From the NCBI GenBank assembly GCA_963747735.1, contig CAVVGE010000019.1, positions 248,001 to 312,000 of the forward strand: a stretch of DNA of 64,000 bases, read 5' to 3'. The notes under the pieces are model-generated. The model saw nothing but the letters and a program-made list of their open reading frames with translations, was not told the origin of the DNA and did no database searches. Position 1 is the stretch's first letter, and each line of letters opens with the position of its first letter. Position numbers and translations under genes: made by a program. Below are positions 56,368 through 64,000 of the stretch, piece by piece. This DNA comes from AP-15 sp963747735. Its GTDB lineage: Bacteria > Pseudomonadota > Alphaproteobacteria > ATCC43930 > CGMCC-115725.

Positions 56368-57444
56368 TCATCGGCCGGGGAAGAACAGGCCCGGCAAGGG
56401 CGGGGGGCGGCCGTCGTCGGGCTGCATGGCAAAGGCGGTCAGGAGGGCGGCGGTGGCGGCGTAGTTGCCCATCAGCGCGACGAGATCGACGAGTTGGCGC
56501 TTGCCGAATTGCTGCAAGGCGCGGGCGTAGGTCTGCGGTGAGACCCGGCGGGCGGCGAAAATTTCGCGGGCGAGGTCGATAACGACGGCGTCGGGCTCGG
56601 CGAGCGCGGTCGTGGCGCTGCGCCAGCGGACGAGGTCGATGATCTCGATGGGGATGCTTTCGGCGATGGCGGCGGGCTCATGGGCGGCCCATTCGAAGTC
56701 GTTGTCGTGCTCGCGCGCGGTCGCCAGGATCGCCAGCTCGCGCACCCGGCCGCCGAGCCCCGCTTCGTAGCGCAGGTAATGGTTGACCGGCCGCGAGCGC
56801 CGCGACAATTCCGGGCTGTGCAATTGGATGCCGCCCGGTCCCTTGAGCCCGCGCAAGCTGCCGCCCTCGGGGTTTGCCAGCCGGTCCCAGGCCGCCCGCC
56901 CTTCCGCGTCGAGGTCGGCGCGCCGCGGCAAGGGCAGCCGGCAGCCCGATTCCGGGTCGATGTCGTCAGCGGCGGGCTGCGCGCAGTGGTGCATGACAAA
57001 CAATTCGGCGAGCGTTTCGCAGCCCGCCTGGTCCGCCGCGCCAAAGCGGCCGGGCAGCGGGCTGTCGAGATCGAGGACGCCGAGCACCGCACCCCGCTCG
57101 ACCAGCGGCACGGCGAGCTCCGAGCGCGATTGGGGGTCGCAGGCGATATGCCCCGGAAAATCGTGGACATCCGGCACCAGCACCGAACTCCCGCGCGCCG
57201 CGGCGGTGCCGCATACGCCCTCGCCGAGCGGAATGCGCGTGCAGGCGGGCTTGCCCTGAAACGGGCCCAGCACCAGCTCGTTTCCCCGGCGAAAATAGAA
57301 CCCGGCCCAGTTGAGGTCGGGCACGCCCCGAGCGATCAGCGCGGCGGCATTGGCCGCATTGGCGGCAAAATCGGTTTCGCCGTCGAGCAGGCCGGCAAGC
57401 TGTCGCGCGAGATCGTGGTAAATTTCCGCCGGGCCGGCGCTCAT
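56368..57444 (-). CDS. Free methionine-R-sulfoxide reductase fused to a carboxymuconolactone-decarboxylase-like domain
   Basis: A 358-residue two-domain protein. Residues 1-155 are a GAF-fold free methionine-(R)-sulfoxide reductase (YebR/fRMsr): NWAGFYF, GPFQGKPACTRIPLGEGVCG, PDVHDFPGHIACD and LDLDSP are all present, with Cys68, Cys78 and Cys102 at the spacing (10 and 24) of the catalytic and resolving cysteines in E. coli fRMsr. Residues about 170-358 resemble the CMD/AhpD superfamily: RLPLPRRADLDAEGRAAWDRL, RELAILATAREHDNDFEWAAHEP and LVDLVALMGNYAATAALL; the AhpD Cys-x-x-Cys is not seen. The start at 57444 has GGAGGAG in front. A lost stop between two once separate genes would give the same picture, since frame errors are frequent here. 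Confidence 0.8.
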   Translation of the reverse strand: MSAGPAEIYHDLARQLAGLLDGETDFAANAANAAALIARGVPDLNWAGFYFRRGNELVLGPFQGKPACTRIPLGEGVCGTAAARGSSVLVPDVHDFPGHIACDPQSRSELAVPLVERGAVLGVLDLDSPLPGRFGAADQAGCETLAELFVMHHCAQPAADDIDPESGCRLPLPRRADLDAEGRAAWDRLANPEGGSLRGLKGPGGIQLHSPELSRRSRPVNHYLRYEAGLGGRVRELAILATAREHDNDFEWAAHEPAAIAESIPIEIIDLVRWRSATTALAEPDAVVIDLAREIFAARRVSPQTYARALQQFGKRQLVDLVALMGNYAATAALLTAFAMQPDDGRPPPLPGLFFPGR

Positions 57445-57519
57445 CCCGCTCCTCCGTCGCAATGGCGCGCTCAGCTATACGATACCCGGCGCGCCGGCGC
57501 AGCCGCCGATCGGCAAGGG

Positions 57520-57951
57520 TCAATCTTCGACAATGCATTCGGGCTTGAGGCGGCGCAGCCTGGCGTATTGCTCCAGCTCTTCGTGCGTAAAACGCCGGCG
57601 GATCGCCGCCTGCGATTTGCGCAAGGCCGGTGTCGACATTCTGTGGCAGCCCCACAGCGCCCACACATCGCCGGTCCACGGGTTGACGGCGAAATAGCCG
57701 AAGCTGCCCTCCGCCGGCGGCTCGCTAAGGCCATCGTAAACGAAAAAAGGAAGACTCATATTCGCAGCGTAATTGAACAAATCCAGGTACCGATCTGACC
57801 GATAAACAGCTTCGGCCGCGAGCCGCCGCGCCGTGGGCTCGTCGATTTTCCGAGCCAAGTCTGCTGCCTCCGGTGCGGACACGTAGCAGAAGATGATTGC
57901 GCAGGAAATCAAGCGCAGGACGTGAAAGGCGGTTTGGGCAACCGCCCTCAT
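57520..57951 (-). CDS. Secreted hypothetical protein
   Basis: A 143-residue protein with an N-terminal Sec signal (VLRLISCAIIFCYVSAPEA with cleavage near the end of this segment). The mature part has a helical N-terminal region and a short beta motif GYFAVNPWTGDVWALWGCHR, which I have seen in small alphaproteobacterial secreted proteins of unknown role. I cannot assign a function. Its start overlaps the stop of the glucosaminidase gene by four bases (ATGA at 57948-57951), so the two are translationally coupled; it may act with, protect from, or regulate that enzyme in the periplasm. Confidence 0.75.
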   Translation of the reverse strand: MRAVAQTAFHVLRLISCAIIFCYVSAPEAADLARKIDEPTARRLAAEAVYRSDRYLDLFNYAANMSLPFFVYDGLSEPPAEGSFGYFAVNPWTGDVWALWGCHRMSTPALRKSQAAIRRRFTHEELEQYARLRRLKPECIVED

Positions 57952-59009
57952 ATTTTCCTCCGGGCCACGATCGCGCGAAGCCCGCGAATGGTTCTTGCCA
58001 CGTCGTCGACATAAGTTGGTACCTTCGCCCCATTACGGTAAATTCCGAACTTGCCGCTGTTCTGCAATGCGGTGGCGAAGACTTCGGGATCGTTCTTGCC
58101 GCGTATCAGGGACCCCGAGACGGCAATGAAGGATTTCAAGCTTTCGGCATAGTTCGCAAAAGTGGCAACCTTCGTCCCTTGCCGTGAAAACATGTAGCCG
58201 GCGGCACGGGGCGCAGGCCAATGAATGCCGAAATAGTTGTTGCCATTGGCTGCGAAGGGGCTAGCCCCCCAGCCCGATTCGAGCGCCGACAGCCCGAGAA
58301 TGTTCTCGACCGGGATGCCGAGCTCGGCAGCACCTTTTTCCGCAGCGTCCAGGTGTGCGTCGACGAAGCGCTCTTTCTTTGCCTGGACATCGCTCGTCTG
58401 CGCCGCGGCCGGCTGAATGTAGGCGTCCTCGGGCGGCCGGTCCGGTTCGCCGTCTGCGGTCCACTGGCCGCCTTCGGGGGTGCTGGCGGGCGCACGGGCT
58501 TCGTCGGCCCAATGAGGGTTGTATTTTTGCAGATCGGCCGCGTTGGCGAGCCTGGCCATTCCGGCCGGGCTGATTTCGGGTAGCGCGAGCAGCACCGCGC
58601 GAATGCCGGCCTGCGCGATTTCGCCGGCGGTGAGCAATTCCGCCACTTTGGCAAAACCGCGGCGGCATCGATCGATCTCCTCGGGGGCGAAGCCGTAGGC
58701 GAGGCGGAGCGCCTGCGCCACCTCGTTGTCCGGGCGCCTCCGGCCGTTGATATCGGCGGCATCGACGAGTGGCACCTGACCGAGTGTCACCCCATCCGTG
58801 TCGCAAGCGAGCCCCGCGCGGCCGCGCGGGACCAGACGGTAGACCGGGGCGAAGGCGATGGTCTTGGGCTCCTCATGCGAGACGTTGCTGGCCGGTTGAC
58901 ACCTGATCCCGCGGTGATCTGGGGCGGCCATCGCCGGCCGGCGGCCGACGGTGATCTTGTGCAAGGCACGGGGATCGTTGGCGTCCTGTCGTCCCCGGTC
59001 CGGCGGCAA
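57948..59009 (-). CDS. Glucosaminidase-domain protein
   Basis: The C-terminal 150 residues form a peptidoglycan endo-beta-N-acetylglucosaminidase-type domain (PF01832-like): the candidate catalytic Glu is in ILGLSALESGWGAS, with NNYFGIHWPA, TFANYAESLKSFIAVSGSL and TALQNSGKFGIYRNGAKVP. The N-terminal part holds a helical region (EVAQALRLAYGFAPEEIDRCRR) and the P-E-G-G-Q-W-T motif (PASTPEGGQWTADG) that is frequent in alphaproteobacterial phage- and toxin-associated proteins. No Sec signal is visible, so export would need another route. The start is uncertain: 59009 is the longest, 58931 (MAAPDH) possible. It overlaps the downstream secreted protein gene. Confidence 0.75.
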   Translation of the reverse strand: MPPDRGRQDANDPRALHKITVGRRPAMAAPDHRGIRCQPASNVSHEEPKTIAFAPVYRLVPRGRAGLACDTDGVTLGQVPLVDAADINGRRRPDNEVAQALRLAYGFAPEEIDRCRRGFAKVAELLTAGEIAQAGIRAVLLALPEISPAGMARLANAADLQKYNPHWADEARAPASTPEGGQWTADGEPDRPPEDAYIQPAAAQTSDVQAKKERFVDAHLDAAEKGAAELGIPVENILGLSALESGWGASPFAANGNNYFGIHWPAPRAAGYMFSRQGTKVATFANYAESLKSFIAVSGSLIRGKNDPEVFATALQNSGKFGIYRNGAKVPTYVDDVARTIRGLRAIVARRKI

Positions 59010-59264
59010 GGCGGAACGCGCCCCTGTTTCACCTGTTTTATCAGGGTTGAGATCAGGTGCTTCCCCCCTGGCGAATGGCGCAACTCATTGTCGTGCCTAT
59101 ATCATATCATAACGAATTTGTCAATATATGTTGCGGTATCGGACCGCTGCGGACGCGGCGCACGCAAATCCCGACTTTCCGTCGCGAGAGCGGGGTCGGC
59201 TATACTCGGGACCGGGTTGCCGCGGCCTCGGCCGGTCGGCGGTGTGCAAAAGATGAGGTGAAGA

Positions 59265-61620
<2,356 letters not shown>

Positions 61621-61675
61621 TGCTTCGGCGCATTCAGACCGCGCGCCGCCGCGACAAGAATGTCCCATTCCGTGC

Positions 61676-61704
61676 TTGGCGATAGGACAAAAACGTCCTA
61701 TCTA
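61676..61704 (+). promoter_or_regulatory. hicAB promoter with operator inverted repeat
   Basis: TTGGCG (61676-61681), a 17-base spacer and TATCTA (61699-61704) form a plausible sigma-70 promoter. The inverted repeat GATAGGAC-AAAAAC-GTCCTATC (61681-61702) fills the spacer and overlaps the -10, as expected for an autoregulatory HicB operator. The hicA start codon GTG (61712) is only seven bases after the -10, so the message is probably leaderless. Confidence 0.7.
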
Positions 61705-61711
61705 GCGGCGA

Positions 61712-61927
61712 GTGACCGGAAACGAGCTGCTCCGCCGGCTCAGGCGACTTGGGAACGAGTGTGGCGTCGCGGTGAAGCTCGACGAGCTGAAGGGCAAAGG
61801 CAGCCACGCCGCCCTTTCTTATGGCTCGCGCCGGACGACGCTGAAGGACCGTCGCAAGGAAATCGGCCCTGGTCTGTTGCGGGCAATGTTGCGCCAACTC
61901 GGCCTCAGCCCCCGCGATCTGGAATAG
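61712..61927 (+). CDS. hicA: HicA toxin (mRNA interferase)
   Basis: A 71-residue double-stranded-RNA-binding-fold ribonuclease of the HicA/YcfA family. The catalytic His32 is in the segment ELKGKGSHAALSYGSRRTTL, followed by KEIGPGLLRAMLRQLGLSPRDLE, the standard C-terminus. The start is GTG at 61712 with no Shine-Dalgarno sequence; it directly follows the promoter. It is paired with hicB 15 bases downstream. The module lies between two copies of the molybdenum-hydroxylase 3' end. Confidence 0.9.
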   Translation: MTGNELLRRLRRLGNECGVAVKLDELKGKGSHAALSYGSRRTTLKDRRKEIGPGLLRAMLRQLGLSPRDLE

Positions 61928-61942
61928 GAGAGCGGTGCCGGA

Positions 61943-62389
61943 ATGGTTCGAACGCCTTACAGCTACCCAGCCCGGCTGGAACCGGATGAAGAGGGGCGCC
62001 TCGTCGTCCATTTTCCGGATTTGCCGGAGGCCCTGACCGACGGCGCCGACGAGACCGAAGCACTGAGCGAGGCCGCCGATTGCCTGTCGACGGCGCTGGG
62101 CGCCCGCATTTCCATCGGCGAACAAATCCCGCCGCCGAGCCGGTTGCGCTCTGGGCAACACCTGGTGGCGCCGGATGCGACCATGGCGTTGAAGGCGGCG
62201 CTCTACGGCGCCCTGCGCACGCGCCGGATGACCGTCGCCGATCTCGCCCGCCGGCTCGACATCGAGTACCGCCAGGCGGCGCGTCTGATCGACCCGCGCG
62301 CCGCGAGCAAGCTGACCAGCCTCGAAGCGGCCCTGTCCGCGCTCGGCTACGCGATCGCGATCGAGGTGCGCGAAAAGCCGGCGGCATAA
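61943..62389 (+). CDS. hicB: HicB antitoxin
   Basis: A 148-residue antitoxin. The N-terminal partial RNase-H-like domain has YPARLEPDEEGRLVVHFPDLP and ETEALSEAADCLSTAL, which bind HicA; the C-terminal part (about 95-140) is an XRE-like helix-turn-helix, RMTVADLARRLDIEYRQAAR, for operator binding. It should autoregulate through the inverted repeat 61681-61702. Start ATG 61967 is also possible but 61943 keeps the usual N-terminus; GGAGAG lies in front. Complete frame. Confidence 0.9.
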   Translation: MVRTPYSYPARLEPDEEGRLVVHFPDLPEALTDGADETEALSEAADCLSTALGARISIGEQIPPPSRLRSGQHLVAPDATMALKAALYGALRTRRMTVADLARRLDIEYRQAARLIDPRAASKLTSLEAALSALGYAIAIEVREKPAA

Positions 62390-62436
62390 TCGCCGCCGCG
62401 CCCCGCCGCATAACCCAGCCGGTGAGACGAGCGCAG

Positions 62437-62699
<263 letters not shown>

Positions 62700-62837
62700 C
62701 GCCGATGAGGCCGAGCTGTCGCCGCAACTCTCTAGCCGGCGCAGCTGCTTCTTCACGGTCAACCTCGCTGACCGCCGCCTCGTCCGAGGACTGGGCGGGC
62801 GATCCCGGCAACGAGGCGCGCGCCTGCGGGGCGAGAC

Positions 62838-62868
62838 GATGGGTTTCGCTCCGCTCAACCCATCCCTA
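62838..62868. repeat. Short copy of the intergenic inverted repeat
   Basis: GATGGGTT (62838-62845) and AACCCATC (62857-62864) enclose TCGCTCCGCTC and are followed by CCTAC. This corresponds to half of the 78-base hairpin element at 31275-31352 (GATGGGTTTCGCGATGCTC and AACCCATCCTAC there). It forms an 8-bp stem and overlaps the 3' end of the small zinc-type protein gene on the other strand. Confidence 0.65.
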
Positions 62869-63088
62869 CGTTACTAAGTTGATGCTCTATCCCGTCCAAG
62901 TGCTCCCGCGCTTGCTTAATCATTCTGAGCGCAACCTCCTTCGAATAGCAGAAGCGGTTGCGAGGACTTTCATAAACGACCAAACATGGGGTGCCTTTGA
63001 TAATTGACGCGTTAGAGAATGCACAAGTTCGTTTCGCTAGTGCGATCTCTACTTTACAGGTTTTAACCATCTGCTTGGGACGCGGCAT
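62855..63088 (-). CDS. Small Cys-containing protein downstream of the helicase
   Basis: A 77-residue protein I cannot name. It has Cys at KTCKVEIALAKRTCAFSNASI, KGTPCLVVY and NRFCYSKEVALRM; the C-x(n)-C pattern with I-x-K-G-T-P-C suggests a small zinc-binding fold of the PARP-finger sort, but this is only a visual impression. A helical C-terminus, IKQAREHLDGIEHQL, follows. Its start (63088) lies 26 bases inside the helicase 3' end in another frame, so it is translated with it. The region is lower in GC than most of the window. Confidence 0.55.
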   Translation of the reverse strand: MPRPKQMVKTCKVEIALAKRTCAFSNASIIKGTPCLVVYESPRNRFCYSKEVALRMIKQAREHLDGIEHQLSNVGMG

Positions 63089-64000
63089 CTTTCATTTTCT
63101 CCCGCACCAAAGAAGATATTTTGTCAACTATATCTGGAGAAGCGTCAATGGTACGTTTTAACTGATCTATGTTAGCACCGTGCCGCTCTCCACTCGCGAC
63201 TCCCATTGCCTTGTTCTGCTCAGCATTCGCCAGTCTGATCAGAATGGTAGAGTTATGATCTCCGCTAAAGTACCGGAGAAGATCACGGCCTCGATGCTGG
63301 AGATCAAACCGATTGATCACGGTATCTGCAATAGATCGCGCTTCCTGCGCCAGGCGGCTCATGAGCGCCTCGCGCTGTTCCTGCGGCTGGATGATCGGGT
63401 TGAACACCGCTACTTCCGTCTCGCCCTGTGCAGCCTCTAACCGTCTGCGAACCATATCTTCGGTAAGACCGAACTCGCTGGGCTCGAAACCCTTGTCCCT
63501 GATCGCGTCGAAAAGGTCCTTGATCATCACGTCGTCAATTTTCTTCAGATATCCAAGCTTGCGGTAGCTCTCCACAACCTCGCGAAGCACTGGCATGAAG
63601 GGCCGAAGCGTCATTCTTGGGTGTTCTCCGTCCTCCACTACTTTCTCGCCCTCATCTCCTTGCAGATAATCACGAAAGAACTCTTGGTCGTCCTTGTCAA
63701 AGGACGTGAAATCATTCCACCATCGCTCGTCATTTAGCCCGACGTGCGAGACGAGGTAAACTTGGTTAGCTGGCGAATATGGCGTGTCCGGCTGTGCGAG
63801 GCGGAGGATACGGCCGACAAATTGGATATAGGGCGCGAGGCTCCGGTACGGACGAAACACCGCCGCCACCGACAGCGTGGGAAGGTCGTATCCCTCAGCG
63901 AGGATGCTGACCTGCACTACAACGTCTGCGAGGCCAACTCTGAGGCTGGCTTCGATCCGCTGCCGTTCCTCGTCGGGTAGGTCGCTATGCAGCACCTCGA
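63063..64000 (-). CDS. SF2 helicase, C-terminal part (partial)
   Basis: The C-terminal 310 or so residues of a DEAD/DEAH-type superfamily 2 helicase whose frame remains open to the window end (no start in the window). Helicase motifs V and VI are in VVQVSILAEGYDLPTLSV and the segment PYIQFVGRILRLAQPDTPYS (Q-x-x-G-R-x-x-R). Beyond the helicase core is a 200-residue helical C-terminal region (PFMPVLREVVESYRKLGYL, EAQGETEVAVFNPIIQPQEQRE) as in stand-alone restriction- or defence-associated helicases. It is followed by the small Cys protein. Its lower GC suggests transfer. Whether it belongs to a defence system cannot be judged without the upstream genes. Confidence 0.8.
   Translation of the reverse strand, partial: EVLHSDLPDEERQRIEASLRVGLADVVVQVSILAEGYDLPTLSVAAVFRPYRSLAPYIQFVGRILRLAQPDTPYSPANQVYLVSHVGLNDERWWNDFTSFDKDDQEFFRDYLQGDEGEKVVEDGEHPRMTLRPFMPVLREVVESYRKLGYLKKIDDVMIKDLFDAIRDKGFEPSEFGLTEDMVRRRLEAAQGETEVAVFNPIIQPQEQREALMSRLAQEARSIADTVINRFDLQHRGRDLLRYFSGDHNSTILIRLANAEQNKAMGVASGERHGANIDQLKRTIDASPDIVDKISSLVREKMKDAASQADG

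Overview
The window is GC-rich (well above 60 percent by eye), densely coded DNA with the gene content of a free-living, metabolically broad alphaproteobacterium (a Rhodospirillales- or Hyphomicrobiales-like organism is my best guess, not proven). The pointers are Tat-secreted sugar-binding proteins, an AAHS aromatic-acid symporter, the aerobic benzoyl-CoA (Box) route, MmgE/PrpD, hydantoinase and CoxL-type oxidoreductase genes, a PEP-CTERM protein and many toxin-antitoxin pairs. About eighteen otherwise well conserved proteins or protein parts are broken by single-base frame changes, so the sequence probably comes from an indel-prone assembly; frame-broken genes are described here as one gene each.

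Layout. 1-2449: 3' part of a large unrecognised protein. 2.5-6.7 kb (minus): MFS transporter, esterase, SDR, then DNA polymerase IV. 6.9-11.7 kb: beta-propeller protein and a YhaO/YhaN-like nuclease-ATPase pair. 11.8-14.8 kb: dihydropyrimidinase and MmgE/PrpD protein. 15.0-21.2 kb: sugar ABC transporter with two paralogous Tat-exported binding proteins, two permeases, one ATPase and a small secreted protein. 21.2-24.3 kb: glutathionyl-hydroquinone reductase, a candidate selenoprotein of the GrdB/PrdB family (in-frame TGA in a U-x-x-C motif followed by a SECIS-like hairpin), and 3-hydroxybutyrate dehydrogenase. 24.4-31.0 kb: GH63 and GH133 glycosidases and a lone hydantoinase-B protein. 31.4-32.9 kb: an IS1182-type insertion sequence ending 16 bases before leuB.

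34.1-40.4 kb: benzoate module (benzoate-CoA ligase, BoxC, BoxB, AAHS symporter; boxA is absent here). 40.6-43.2 kb: prephenate dehydratase, a TPR protein and a Tox-REase-5/Imm52-like toxin-immunity pair. 43.3-48.1 kb (minus): a four-gene unit of DHDPS-like aldolase, gentisate dioxygenase-like cupin, gamma-glutamyltransferase and aminotransferase. 48.2-51.0 kb (minus): Fsr-type exporter with overlapping LivG/LivF ATPases.

51-64 kb is more patchy and accessory: a higBA with broken toxin, hairpin repeats, GFA protein, PEP-CTERM protein, Rieske oxygenase, HNH endonuclease, an intact higBA with a textbook promoter-operator, a fusion of free methionine-R-sulfoxide reductase with a carboxymuconolactone-decarboxylase-like domain, a glucosaminidase, a CoxL-type molybdenum hydroxylase, a hicAB module sandwiched between the hydroxylase 3' end and a second degraded copy of that end, and finally a lower-GC helicase gene that runs off the window. 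No rRNA, tRNA, CRISPR array or replication origin was recognised.
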